A stretch of DNA of 55,009 bases from CAKRPJ01 sp934376955 (lineage in GTDB: Bacteria; Bacillota; Clostridia; Lachnospirales; Lachnospiraceae): positions 1 through 55,009 of the forward strand of contig CAKRPJ010000015.1 of assembly GCA_934376955.1 (NCBI GenBank), written 5' to 3'. Made by a program: the position numbers and the translations under genes. Under the pieces are notes generated by a model that saw only the letters and a program-made list of their open reading frames with translations, was not told where the DNA came from and did no database searches. Shown here in pieces: positions 1-8,680 of this stretch. The stretch's first letter is position 1. Each line of letters opens with the position of its first letter.

Positions 1-365
1 GATACAAGCCGGACGGGGCTGTCCTTGAATTCACGAAGGGCCACGGCGATAAATTTGCTTTGGAGACAGATCCGTTTCTGGCTGCATCCGGTGCGGATAT
101 TCTGATCACGGATACATGGACTTCGATGGGAGAGGAAGCGGAGAAAGAGGAGAGAAAGAAAATCTTCAAGGACTACCAGATCAACAGGCAGCTCCTCGTA
201 GCCGCCAATGCGGGCGCTATGGTTCAGCACTGTCTCCCGGCATACCGCGGACAGGAGATTACAGAGGAAGTCTTCGAGGAACATGCAGATGAGATCTTCA
301 ACGAGGCCGAGAATCGTCTGCACGCGCAGAAGGCCGTCATGGTGAAGCTGATGAAGAAAGACTGA
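1..365 (+). CDS. argF: ornithine carbamoyltransferase, C-terminal part (5' end outside window)
   Basis: This is the C-terminal ~120 residues of ornithine carbamoyltransferase, which joins carbamoyl phosphate and ornithine to make citrulline in arginine synthesis (or runs in reverse in the arginine deiminase pathway). The frame is open from base 3. The stretch GADILITDTWTSMG and the ornithine/carbamoyl-phosphate-binding motif HCLPAYRG are visible and diagnostic of the family. The gene ends at a TGA at 363-365. The upstream half, with the carbamoyl-phosphate STRT motif, is outside the window, so biosynthetic and catabolic forms cannot be told apart. No clear terminator follows in the 148 bases before the next gene. 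Confidence 0.95.
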   Translation, partial: YKPDGAVLEFTKGHGDKFALETDPFLAASGADILITDTWTSMGEEAEKEERKKIFKDYQINRQLLVAANAGAMVQHCLPAYRGQEITEEVFEEHADEIFNEAENRLHAQKAVMVKLMKKD

Positions 366-513
366 TCAGAAAATCAGAAGTCAGAAGATCCCTGTGGGTG
401 CGAGAGTGCTTTTTTATGTAAAGTTTATGAAATTTTAACAGACGTTTCCTATGGAAAGCCTTATCCGCGTGTTATACTATTGGTAGGTTTTTAAAACACA
501 GGAGGCGGGAATT

Positions 514-1449
514 ATGGAGATCCATGAACTTTATATACCATCTGGCAGCGGTCTGGCGAATCTCCACTGTGTGGAGTGGATTCCGGACGGTGAGGTAAAA
601 GCCATCGTTCAGATCGCCCACGGAATGATGGAACATGTGGGGAGATATCGTGAATTTGCGGAATTCCTTGCGGGGCACGGGATTTATGTCCTTGGAAACG
701 ACCATCTGGGTCACGGAAAAACAGCAGCGGCGGAGGAAGACCGGGGATATTTTGGTGACCATGCAGGCGCTGTCTCCGTGATCCGTGATATGCGCCGTGT
801 GACGGTACACGCCCAAAGAAAATATCCGGGAGCTCCGATCTTTCTTCTGGGACACAGTATGGGGTCATTTTTCGCGAGAAGATATCTTACAGTATACGAG
901 GATGGGATCGACGGAGTGATCCTGCTGGGGACAGGAGCGCCGAAGGACGCTGAAGTCCGGTTCGGATATCTGCTGGCGGATGCTGTCTGTAAGCAGAAGG
1001 GAACGAGATACAGGAGCAAAATGCTCTACAACCTCTCCCTCGGAAACTATAACCGGAAATTCAAACCGACAAAAACGCCTTATGACTGGCTGTCCAGAGA
1101 TGAAAAGAGAGACCGTGCCTTCGGGGAAGACCCGTTGACAGATTTTATTTTCACAGCAGGTGCGTACCGAGATTTCTTTGAGGTGATCTTGAAGACCTCA
1201 AAACTGGAAAAAGCAGGAAAAATGCGCACCGACCTCCCAATCCTGATCCTTTCCGGAAGCAAGGATCCGGTGGGAGAGGAGACAAAAGGTGTGCGCCGGG
1301 TCTATGACCGCTACGATCAGGCGGGGGCGGAGGATCTCTCCATCGGCTTTTACGAGGGCGCAAGACATGAACTCTTAAACGAACTCAACCGCGAACAGGT
1401 ATCGGGGGATATTCTGGAGTGGATCGAGGAACACGAAAACAATCATTAA
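514..1449 (+). CDS. alpha/beta hydrolase, monoacylglycerol lipase / lysophospholipase-like
   Basis: A 311-residue cytoplasmic serine hydrolase of the monoacylglycerol lipase-like alpha/beta family. The nucleophile elbow GHSMGS places the catalytic Ser at about residue 115. An HGMMEH segment near residue 37 fits the oxyanion-hole region, and the Asp (SGSKDP) and His (GARHELLNE) of the triad are in the expected order near the C-terminus. There is no signal peptide. The start has an AGGAGG ribosome binding site seven bases upstream, and a TATACT -10-like box lies at 473-478, with only a weak -35. Family members release fatty acids from monoglycerides or lysophospholipids; the actual substrate here is unknown. 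Confidence 0.85.
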   Translation: MEIHELYIPSGSGLANLHCVEWIPDGEVKAIVQIAHGMMEHVGRYREFAEFLAGHGIYVLGNDHLGHGKTAAAEEDRGYFGDHAGAVSVIRDMRRVTVHAQRKYPGAPIFLLGHSMGSFFARRYLTVYEDGIDGVILLGTGAPKDAEVRFGYLLADAVCKQKGTRYRSKMLYNLSLGNYNRKFKPTKTPYDWLSRDEKRDRAFGEDPLTDFIFTAGAYRDFFEVILKTSKLEKAGKMRTDLPILILSGSKDPVGEETKGVRRVYDRYDQAGAEDLSIGFYEGARHELLNELNREQVSGDILEWIEEHENNH

Positions 1450-1454
1450 TAAGA

Positions 1455-1491
1455 GGCAGACTGACAGGGCTGACCGGCGCGTCAGTCTGCC
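1455..1491 (+). terminator. 11-bp inverted repeat after the hydrolase gene, weak terminator candidate
   Basis: GGCAGACTGAC at 1455-1465 pairs perfectly with GTCAGTCTGCC at 1481-1491 across a 15-base loop. It begins five bases after the hydrolase stop codon. It lacks a downstream T-run, so intrinsic termination is uncertain. The rest of 1492-1668 shows nothing recognisable apart from the ribosome binding site of comM. Confidence 0.4.
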
Positions 1492-1668
1492 CATAAGATC
1501 GACATTCACATCGATTCAGTATCTTCACGGCTGCGGGCGAAATACCATCTTTCTAAATATTCTTAACAAAATCTATACGATCAACTCTGGTGAATAATCA
1601 CCTGTCAAAAACAATTCTGAAAAATCAGCAAAGCAAAAACATCTTGAAAATGTTGGAAAGGAGCATTT

Positions 1669-3207
1669 TTGTTCAGTAAAATCAACAGTATATGTCTCCA
1701 TGGCATGGAGGCGAAAAACGTGGCTGTGGAGGCTGATGTAAGTGACGGACTGCCCGGGTATTCTCTGGTGGGATATCTGGCTTCTGAAGTGCGGGAGGCA
1801 CAGGACAGAGTCAGGACAGCAATCCGGAATCTGAAGCTTTCCCTTCCGCCCAAAAAGGTCACGATCAACCTGTCACCGGCAGATCTCAGAAAGGAAGGAA
1901 CGGGCTTTGATCTGGCCATCGCAGCGGCGATCTTAGCTGCTTACGGATTTATACCTGAGACGGGCTGTGACAGGAGCGTGCTGGTCGGAGAATTAGGACT
2001 GGACGGAAAGGTGAAGGGGATTCCCGGAATTTTATCTCTCACCGAGGCTGCGAAAAGCGCAGGCATGAAGCAGATGTTTTTGCCGCAGGAGAATCTCCGG
2101 GAGGCATCCGTGATCGAGGGGATCCGGCTCATCGGGGTAACAGATCTGAAAATGTTTATCGATATTATACAGGGTAAGCTTTCGATACAGCCTTTTCAAA
2201 GAAAGCATCCCCGGCAGCGGGAGCTGATCGAAAATCGGTATGGAATGGATTTTTCGGAGATCAACGGTCAGCAGGTCTTAAAACGTGCGGCAGAAGTGGC
2301 AGCCTCCGGTATGCACAATATTCTGATGATCGGGCCGGCCGGTTCGGGAAAGACTATGGCAGCCAAGCGTCTTCCGACCATCCTGCCGTCATTGGAATTA
2401 GAGGAATGTATCGAGATATCAAAGATATACAGCGTCTGCCATCTGTTAAATGAAAAACAGCCGCTTATCACAGCACGGCCGTTTCGTGCTCCCCACCATT
2501 CCGTAACGGTTCAGACCTTGATCGGCGGAGGAAACCGTCCGAGACCGGGCGAGATCTCTCTGGCCACCGGAGGGGTATTGTTTTTAGATGAACTTCCCGA
2601 AATGGCGAGAGCCTCTTTGGAGGCACTGCGCCAGCCGTTAGAGGAGCGATGCGTTACCGTATCCAGAGTGATGGGAAGCTATCAATATCCGGCTGATTTT
2701 CAGCTGGCAGCGGCTATGAATCCGTGCCGCTGCGGCCATTATCCTGACCGCAGCAGATGTACCTGCACCGATGCCCAGATCCGTGCATATCTGGGGAAGG
2801 TTTCACGCCCCCTGCTGGACCGTATCGATATCTGTGTGGAGGCTGCGCCGGTCAGCTATGAGGAGATCAGCTCCTTTGGGGAAAATGAGGATTCAGCCAC
2901 CATAAGAAAACGGGTCGAGGAGGCCAGAAGGATACAGACAGAGCGGTTTAAGGGATATCCGATCCGCTGCAATGCACAGATGAGCGGCAGTCTGGTAAGA
3001 AAATTCTGTATACTGGGAACGGAAGAAGCCACGTTTTTAAAGCACTCCTTTCAGGACTTTAAGCTTTCCGCCCGAATGTACGATAAGATCCTTAAGATCG
3101 CAAGAACGACTGCCGATATGGAAGGACGTGAAGCCATCACGATGACAGACCTGAGCGAAGCCATCACATACGTGAGAGTAAGGGAAAAATACTGGAATAA
3201 CGGATAA
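1669..3207 (+). CDS. comM: YifB/ComM family AAA+ ATPase (Mg-chelatase-like)
   Basis: A 512-residue member of the ComM/YifB family, hexameric AAA+ helicase-like ATPases that support branch migration during natural transformation and recombination. The N-terminal ~190 residues form the Lon-protease-like ChlI fold. Walker A (GPAGSGKT) is near residue 223, Walker B (LFLDELPE) near 304, and a Cys-rich NPCRCGHYPD...CTC segment typical of the family near 350. The C-terminal Mg_chelatase_C domain ends with the YVRVREKYW segment. It starts with TTG, with an AAAGGAG site five bases upstream. Pairing with dprA, 65 bases downstream, is the usual competence/recombination context; other com genes are not in this window, so competence itself is not shown. 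Confidence 0.95.
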   Translation: MFSKINSICLHGMEAKNVAVEADVSDGLPGYSLVGYLASEVREAQDRVRTAIRNLKLSLPPKKVTINLSPADLRKEGTGFDLAIAAAILAAYGFIPETGCDRSVLVGELGLDGKVKGIPGILSLTEAAKSAGMKQMFLPQENLREASVIEGIRLIGVTDLKMFIDIIQGKLSIQPFQRKHPRQRELIENRYGMDFSEINGQQVLKRAAEVAASGMHNILMIGPAGSGKTMAAKRLPTILPSLELEECIEISKIYSVCHLLNEKQPLITARPFRAPHHSVTVQTLIGGGNRPRPGEISLATGGVLFLDELPEMARASLEALRQPLEERCVTVSRVMGSYQYPADFQLAAAMNPCRCGHYPDRSRCTCTDAQIRAYLGKVSRPLLDRIDICVEAAPVSYEEISSFGENEDSATIRKRVEEARRIQTERFKGYPIRCNAQMSGSLVRKFCILGTEEATFLKHSFQDFKLSARMYDKILKIARTTADMEGREAITMTDLSEAITYVRVREKYWNNG

Positions 3208-3272
3208 AGAGATAACAGACAGGATAACAGAGTGACAATAGATCATGAATCGGAGTGTAATGGGAAAAGCGT

Positions 3273-4373
3273 ATGACAGAAAAGGAATATCTTTATTTTT
3301 TAATGAATACAAAAGGACTGGGTGCAGTAGGGCTGCATAAGCTTTATGACCGGTTTGAAAGCTTTCGGGAGAGCTGGATGGCGGGAGAGAAGACCCTTAC
3401 GGCCTCCGGGATCCTTAAGGAGGCTCAAGTGAAGGCCATTTTGGAAACAAAGAGATCGGAGACAGAGCTCAGGCGGGAATTTGAAGAACTGGAAAAGCGG
3501 AAGATCCGTTTTATCACTTTTCAGGATGCGGATTATCCGAAGCGGCTTAAGCCGTTTCGTGACTGCCCGGCGGGGTTATTTGTCAGAGGACGGCTGCCGG
3601 AGGATACTGTGCCGTCGGTGGCGATCGTCGGGGCAAGAGGCTGCAGCGAATATGGAAAAGATACGGCAAGAGGGCTTGCAAAGGAACTGGCTGAGCACGG
3701 AGTCCAGATCATCAGCGGACTGGCTGTCGGTGTAGACGGAGCAGCCCATACGGGTGCTTTAGAAGCCGGAGAAGGAGGCGGAGGTACATTTGGGATATTA
3801 GGCTGTGGGATCAATATCTGTTATCCGAAGGAAAATTTCAGGCTGTTTTCGGAGATGGCAGAAAAGGGAGGCCTGATGACAGAGTTTATTCCGGGTACAA
3901 ACCCAATCCCGGGAAACTTCATCATGAGAAATAGGATCATAAGCGGGATTTCCGATGCGGTAATCGTCGTGGAGGCAAAAGAAAAAAGCGGTTCCCTCCT
4001 GACCGCAGATTATGCTCTCGAACAGGGAAAGGAGGTATTTGCGGTTCCCGGCAGGATCACAGACGGACTCAGTGTGGGCTGTAACCGCCTGCTGCAGATG
4101 GGAGCCTCCCTTTGTCTTGGGCCCCGGGAGATACTGGACATTTTTGAAATTAAGTATGAAGAAAAGCCGATTGTTGGTAAAATATCCGAAAAGAGGCTTG
4201 CCAAGAATGAAAAATTGGTGTATAGTTGCTTAGATTCGCGGCCCAGACATCTTGAGGAAATTGTTTTAAAATGCGAGCTTCCGGTCAGAGAAGCTATGGA
4301 GATCCTCTTGAAGCTGGAGCTGGCCGGAGTCATCCACGGAAACGGGAATCAATATTATTACAGAAAGTTGTGA
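3273..4373 (+). CDS. dprA: DNA-processing protein DprA
   Basis: A 366-residue DprA/Smf protein, which loads RecA on incoming single-stranded DNA in transformation and is widely kept in non-competent bacteria. The N-terminal ~60 residues look helix-hairpin-helix/SAM-like. The Rossmann-like core carries AIVGARGCSEYG, SGLAVGVDGAAHTGALE, GILGCGINICYP and NRIISGISD. The C-terminal ~65 residues form the DprA winged-helix (LEEIVLKCELPVREAMEIL). Length is usual. Upstream is comM; topA begins nine bases after its stop, so dprA-topA are co-transcribed, the common Firmicutes arrangement. Confidence 0.96.
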   Translation: MTEKEYLYFLMNTKGLGAVGLHKLYDRFESFRESWMAGEKTLTASGILKEAQVKAILETKRSETELRREFEELEKRKIRFITFQDADYPKRLKPFRDCPAGLFVRGRLPEDTVPSVAIVGARGCSEYGKDTARGLAKELAEHGVQIISGLAVGVDGAAHTGALEAGEGGGGTFGILGCGINICYPKENFRLFSEMAEKGGLMTEFIPGTNPIPGNFIMRNRIISGISDAVIVVEAKEKSGSLLTADYALEQGKEVFAVPGRITDGLSVGCNRLLQMGASLCLGPREILDIFEIKYEEKPIVGKISEKRLAKNEKLVYSCLDSRPRHLEEIVLKCELPVREAMEILLKLELAGVIHGNGNQYYYRKL

Positions 4374-4382
4374 GGTTATATA

Positions 4383-6455
4383 ATGGCGAATAGTCTTGTT
4401 ATCGTAGAATCTCCTGCAAAGGTAAAAACAATAAAGAAATTTTTAGGAACAAATTACGAGGTGGATGCTTCGGGCGGACATGTACGCGATCTGCCGAAAA
4501 GCCAGCTCGGTATTGATGTAGAGCACGACTATGAGCCAAAATATATTACGATCCGCGGCAAGGGCGATATCCTTGCCAAGCTGAGAAAAGAGGTCAAAAA
4601 GGCAGATAAGATCTATCTGGCAACTGACCCTGACCGTGAAGGAGAAGCCATTTCGTGGCATCTGATGAAAGCCCTTAAGCTCGATGAGGTCAAGGATAAA
4701 AAGGTTTACAGGATCAGCTTTAATGAAATCACCAAAAATGCCGTCAAGGCTTCGCTAAAGGCTCCGAGAGATATTGATATGGATCTTGTTGATGCCCAGC
4801 AGGCACGAAGGATCTTAGACCGTATGGTAGGCTACAGCATCAGCCCGATCCTCTGGGAAAAGGTAAAGAGGGGCTTAAGTGCGGGACGCGTTCAGTCTGT
4901 GGCACTGCGGATGATCTGCGACAGGGAGGATGAGATCGCATCGTTTATCCCGGAGGAATACTGGAGTCTGGATGCCCTTTTAAAGCTCCCGGGAGTGAAA
5001 AAACCGGCAGCAGCCAAATTCCACAAAACAGCAGACGGAAAAACAGAGATCCGCAGCAGAGAGGAACTGGAAAAGATCGAAGCTTCCCTGGAGGGTCAGA
5101 AATATATTGTTTCAGATGTAAAGAGCGGAGAGAGGATGAAAAAGCCGCCGCTTCCGTTTACGACCAGTACGCTGCAGCAGGAGGCCTCCAAGGCGCTGAA
5201 TTTTTCCACCCAGAAGACCATGCGTCTGGCCCAGCAGCTGTATGAGGGTGTTGATGTAAAGGGACACGGTACCATCGGTCTTATCACATATCTCCGTACA
5301 GATTCCACGCGTATTGCGGAAGAAGCAGATGAAACAGCAAGAAAGTTTATTGAAGAACAATACGGAAGCAGGTACGTTCTCAACCGGGATAATGAAAAGA
5401 AGGCGGGCGCAAAGATCCAGGATGCCCACGAGGCGATCCGCCCTACTAATATTGAGCTTACTCCGGTGAAGGTCAAGGAATCCCTCTCGAGAGATCAGTT
5501 CCGCTTATATCAGCTTATCTGGAAGCGCTTTGCGGCCAGCCGTATGTCGAATGCGGTCTATGAAACCTCATCCGTTAAGATCGATGCAGGCGGAAACGAG
5601 TTTACGATGTCTGCGTCAAGGATCAAGTTTGACGGCTTTATGTCTGTATATATGGAGGCGGACGAAAAGGAAGAAAAGAGCCAGAAGCTGGAAGGTCTGC
5701 AAAAGGGTGAGGAGTTGGAGCTTTCAGAGCTTTCCGGCGCCCAGCATTTTACGCAGCCGCCTGCCCATTATACCGAAGCCTCTCTTGTCAAGGTCATGGA
5801 GGAACAGGGGATCGGTCGTCCGAGCACGTATGCCCCGACGATTACCACAATCCTCGCAAGAAGATATATAACAAAAGAGAATAAAAACTTATACGTTACA
5901 GAGCTGGGAGAGGTGGTCAACCGGATCATGAAGCAGTGCTTCCCCAGTATCGTCGATATTACCTTTACGGCCAATCTGGAATATCTTCTGGACAGCGTGG
6001 GAGAGGGACATACCGATTGGAAGACCGTCGTTCGGAACTTTTATCCGGATCTTATGGAAGCAGTCAATGAGGCAAAGGCCACACTGGAGACCGTACACAT
6101 TGCCGATGAAGAATCCGATGAGATCTGTGAGCTCTGCGGAAGGCGGATGGTCATCAAATACGGCCCTCACGGAAAATTCCTTGCCTGCCCCGGCTTTCCG
6201 GAATGTAAAAATACAAAGCCATATCTGGAGAAGACCGGTATCCCGTGTCCGAAATGCGGAAAAGAAGTCATTATCAGAAAAACTAAGAAGGGAAGAAAAT
6301 TCTACGGATGTGAGGGCAATCCGGATTGTGACTTTATGTCGTGGCAAAAGCCATCAAAGGAAAAGTGCCCGGAATGCGGCAGCTACATGGTCGAAAAGGG
6401 CAATAAGCTCGTATGTGCCAATGAACACTGCGGCTATGTAAAGAATATACATTAG
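4383..6455 (+). CDS. topA: DNA topoisomerase I (type IA)
   Basis: A 690-residue type IA topoisomerase that relaxes negative supercoils. The Toprim domain opens with IVESPAKVKTIKKFLG and carries the acidic DPDREGEAISWH motif. The active-site tyrosine is in ITYLRTDSTR, about residue 303. Three C-terminal zinc-ribbon modules follow (CELCGRR..., CPKCGKE...CEGNPDC, CPECGSY...CANEHC), the usual Clostridia tail that contacts single-stranded DNA or RNA polymerase. It is translated from ATG nine bases after dprA with a weak GAGGTT site, suggesting coupling to dprA. Confidence 0.98.
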   Translation: MANSLVIVESPAKVKTIKKFLGTNYEVDASGGHVRDLPKSQLGIDVEHDYEPKYITIRGKGDILAKLRKEVKKADKIYLATDPDREGEAISWHLMKALKLDEVKDKKVYRISFNEITKNAVKASLKAPRDIDMDLVDAQQARRILDRMVGYSISPILWEKVKRGLSAGRVQSVALRMICDREDEIASFIPEEYWSLDALLKLPGVKKPAAAKFHKTADGKTEIRSREELEKIEASLEGQKYIVSDVKSGERMKKPPLPFTTSTLQQEASKALNFSTQKTMRLAQQLYEGVDVKGHGTIGLITYLRTDSTRIAEEADETARKFIEEQYGSRYVLNRDNEKKAGAKIQDAHEAIRPTNIELTPVKVKESLSRDQFRLYQLIWKRFAASRMSNAVYETSSVKIDAGGNEFTMSASRIKFDGFMSVYMEADEKEEKSQKLEGLQKGEELELSELSGAQHFTQPPAHYTEASLVKVMEEQGIGRPSTYAPTITTILARRYITKENKNLYVTELGEVVNRIMKQCFPSIVDITFTANLEYLLDSVGEGHTDWKTVVRNFYPDLMEAVNEAKATLETVHIADEESDEICELCGRRMVIKYGPHGKFLACPGFPECKNTKPYLEKTGIPCPKCGKEVIIRKTKKGRKFYGCEGNPDCDFMSWQKPSKEKCPECGSYMVEKGNKLVCANEHCGYVKNIH

Positions 6456-6476
6456 CGATTCCTGATATATACGGAT

Positions 6477-6537
6477 AAAAAAATGACTGTCACACGGCGG
6501 AGTACGGATCCCGCTTTTAGTGACAGTCATTTTTTAT
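6477..6537. terminator. bidirectional intrinsic terminator between topA and codY
   Basis: ATGACTGTCAC at 6483-6493 pairs with GTGACAGTCAT at 6520-6530. The stem is preceded by a run of seven A and followed by a run of T. It can therefore end transcription from topA (plus) and codY (minus), which converge here. Confidence 0.9.
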
Positions 6538-6543
6538 ACTCAT

Positions 6544-7326
6544 TTATTTTGTGTTTGCGTTTTTTAATGCCTTAAGCTCATCGAATATAACATCGTTGAG
6601 GACCTTGATATAAGTTCCCTTCATTCCGGAGGATCTCGACTCGATTACACCGGCACTCTCGAATTTGCGAAGGGCATTTACGATAACAGAGCGTGTGATT
6701 CCGACACGGTCTGCGATCTTGCTGGCAACAAGGATTCCTTCATTTCCGTCGAGCTCATCGAAAATATGAGTGATCGCTTCCAGCTCTGAGAAGGAGAGAG
6801 TGCTGATCGCAGATTTTACGATCTGTACCTTTCTTGTTTCCTCAGCATTTTCCTCATTAACGGAACGCATCATTTCCAGGCCGACTACGGTAGTGCCGTA
6901 TTCGCTCAGGATGATATCGTCGATATCGTACTGTTCATCGGACTTATAGATAAATAAGGTTCCGAGACGTTCGCCGGCGATATCGATAGGAGTGATGATC
7001 GCCTGATATTTTTTAACATTTTCTACTGCGAAGCCAAGAGTCGCAAGATTCACATTTTCTTTTGTTGAAAGAACACTTAAAAGACGTTCGTTAAGCATTT
7101 TATCGATATAACCGCCGACCTTGTCCTCGATCAGCTCATGAATCTCATCGACACCCGGGCAGATGCTCACGCCCAATACTTTTCCCTTCTTGCTGATCAC
7201 CAGTATATTCGACAGCAAGATCTCGCTCAAGACTTTACAAATGTCATTGAACACAACTTTATGAGAATCGTTATTGTGAAGAAGTTTGTTGATTTTACGG
7301 GTTTTATCCAGTAATTCTACGCTCAT
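6544..7326 (-). CDS. codY: GTP-sensing pleiotropic transcriptional repressor CodY
   Basis: A 260-residue CodY, the global nutrient regulator of low-GC Gram-positives that represses amino-acid, nitrogen and often virulence or uptake genes when GTP and branched-chain amino acids are high. The N-terminal GAF effector domain starts MSVELLDKTRKINKLL. The winged-helix DNA-binding part is near residues 200-245 (ASKIADRVGITRSVIVNALRKF, then ESAGVIESRSSGMKGTYIKV). An AGGAGG site is upstream. It stands alone on the reverse strand between topA and rpsB, a conserved Firmicutes location. Confidence 0.98.
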   Translation of the reverse strand: MSVELLDKTRKINKLLHNNDSHKVVFNDICKVLSEILLSNILVISKKGKVLGVSICPGVDEIHELIEDKVGGYIDKMLNERLLSVLSTKENVNLATLGFAVENVKKYQAIITPIDIAGERLGTLFIYKSDEQYDIDDIILSEYGTTVVGLEMMRSVNEENAEETRKVQIVKSAISTLSFSELEAITHIFDELDGNEGILVASKIADRVGITRSVIVNALRKFESAGVIESRSSGMKGTYIKVLNDVIFDELKALKNANTK

Positions 7327-7383
7327 TATCCGAAAACCTCCTTTTTTTAAAGTATCGTTCTGTAAAAATCTTCTTCCATGGAA

Positions 7384-7412
7384 ATCGTAACACGATATTG
7401 AATGAATATCAA
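7384..7412 (-). promoter_or_regulatory. codY promoter (sigma-A type)
   Basis: On the reverse strand TTGATA (plus coordinates 7407-7412) is followed after 17 bases by TACGAT (7384-7389), about 60 bases upstream of the codY start codon. Confidence 0.55.
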
Positions 7413-7538
7413 GACTTTTCTGGTTAATTAGAAAAAATTTATAATCTTTCCCGGGATTATTTTAAATTCAAATTATTCATTTATTTCTTTAAAATAAATA
7501 GAATGTAGCTTTTGACGAAATAATCTTAAATGAAAAAG

Positions 7539-7701
7539 TCAAGCGGATATTCGCAATCCGCTTCGCTAGTTGCTCATAACCGAATAACTGCTCCGCAGTT
7601 TATCAGAAGGAGCTTGCACTCCTCCTGATACAAGCAAGTCCCCACCCACTGCTTATTGCTTTTCGCAATTGAAGCAGGGGACTTACTTGATCCGGTTAAA
7701 A
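7539..7701 (+). repeat. structured intergenic repeat, family A, copy A1
   Basis: A ~163-base element made of consecutive hairpins. In order: AAGCGGAT/ATCCGCTT (7541-7548 with 7556-7563); a closing helix AACCGAAT (7578-7585) with ATCCGGTT (7690-7697), one mismatch; inside it AACTGC-tcc-GCAGTT (7586-7600); a TCAG/AGGAG with CTCCT/CTGA hairpin (7603-7628); and AAGTCCCC (7636-7643) with GGGGACTT (7677-7684), which encloses ATTGC-ttttc-GCAAT. Near-identical to the copy at 19267-19430 and related to the reverse copies at 22680-22838 and 24480-24553. It lies between divergent codY and rpsB, upstream of the rpsB promoter. No coding potential or transposase was seen. Confidence 0.85.
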
Positions 7702-7723
7702 TACAAAAAAACAAATATTGTAC

Positions 7724-7752
7724 TTGCATGACAGGAAGTCTTGTGATATAGT
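7724..7752 (+). promoter_or_regulatory. rpsB promoter and ~115-nt leader
   Basis: TTGCAT at 7724-7729 and TATAGT at 7747-7752 are 17 bases apart. The resulting leader of about 115 bases contains a small hairpin around 7797-7820 (CGTCCG with CGGATG). Autoregulation of rpsB by S2 through its leader is known in other bacteria, but no described leader motif is recognised here. Confidence 0.6.
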
Positions 7753-7873
7753 TAAAAGGCTGATAATATGCACGTCTGCGGATTCTGAGAGTGGTGCGTC
7801 CGGGAAAGCTTCGGATGTCTTCAAGGAAGTATGATGCAGGCGGAAGATAAAAACCATTATGGAGGAAAAGAAA

Positions 7874-8605
7874 ATGAGCGTTATTTCAATGAAGCAGCTT
7901 CTGGAAGCCGGCGTACATTTCGGTCACCAGACAAGAAGATGGAACCCTAAGATGGCTCCGTACATCTACACAGAGAGAAATGGTATCTATATCATCGATC
8001 TTCAGAAGTCCGTTGGCAAGGTTGACGAGGCTTACAAGGCAATCGCAGATATCGCTGCTGAGGGCGGCACCATCCTTTTCGTAGGAACAAAGAAGCAGGC
8101 TCAGGACGCAATCAAGACTGAGGCAGAGCGCTGCAACATGTTCTTTGTAAACGAGAGATGGCTTGGCGGAATGCTTACAAACTTCAAGACGATCCAGTCC
8201 AGAATTGCAAGACTGAAGGCTATCGAGAAGATGTCTGAGGACGGAACCTTTGATGTACTGCCGAAGAAGGAAGTTATCGCACTTAAGAAAGAGTGGGAGA
8301 AGCTTGAAAAGAACCTTGGCGGTATCAAAGAGATGAAGAAGATCCCGGATGCTATCTTTGTAGTAGATCCGAAGAAGGAAAGAATCTGCGTACAGGAAGC
8401 TCATACACTGGGAATCCCGCTGATCGGTATCGCTGATACGAACTGCGATCCGGAAGAACTTGATTATGTTATCCCGGGTAACGATGATGCTATCAGAGCC
8501 GTTAAGCTGATCGTGTCCAAGATGGCAGATGCTGTTATCGAGGCTAATCAGGGCGAGGCAGAGGCAGCTGAAGAAGTAGTTGCTGATGAGGCTGTAGAGG
8601 CTTAA
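7874..8605 (+). CDS. rpsB: 30S ribosomal protein S2
   Basis: A 243-residue ribosomal protein S2, which binds the 30S head-body junction and is needed for S1 docking and initiation. The family signature is visible at the N-terminus (MKQLLEAGVHFGHQTRRWNPKM) and in GTKKQAQDAI, NERWLGGMLTNF and DPKKERICVQEA. The start chosen is the ATG at 7874, eight bases after GGAGG; the in-frame ATG at 7859 includes the ribosome binding site itself and is not credible. The C-terminal tail is Ala/Glu-rich, as is common. It is followed by tsf after 75 bases. Confidence 0.98.
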   Translation: MSVISMKQLLEAGVHFGHQTRRWNPKMAPYIYTERNGIYIIDLQKSVGKVDEAYKAIADIAAEGGTILFVGTKKQAQDAIKTEAERCNMFFVNERWLGGMLTNFKTIQSRIARLKAIEKMSEDGTFDVLPKKEVIALKKEWEKLEKNLGGIKEMKKIPDAIFVVDPKKERICVQEAHTLGIPLIGIADTNCDPEELDYVIPGNDDAIRAVKLIVSKMADAVIEANQGEAEAAEEVVADEAVEA

Positions 8606-8620
8606 TTTGCACCTGAAGTG

Positions 8621-8649
8621 CGGCCGCGCGCTACCAATTGCCGCGGCCG
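8621..8649 (+). promoter_or_regulatory. GC-rich hairpin between rpsB and tsf
   Basis: CGGCCGCG at 8621-8628 pairs with CGCGGCCG at 8642-8649 across a 13-base loop. A weak T-containing stretch follows. It may attenuate or process the rpsB-tsf message; no decision can be made from sequence alone. Confidence 0.5.
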
Positions 8650-8680
8650 ATATTGATTTTATAAATCGGAGGAAACGAAC

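Noticed and set aside
472..1363. Several reverse-strand open frames opposite the alpha/beta hydrolase
   Set aside because: They are shadows of a gene with clear motifs and a ribosome binding site; none has its own start signals or recognisable product.
7539..7701. Reading family A as simple rho-independent terminators
   Set aside because: Copies lack T-tracts, A1 lies between divergent genes where no terminator is needed, and the multi-helix order is conserved beyond one hairpin.
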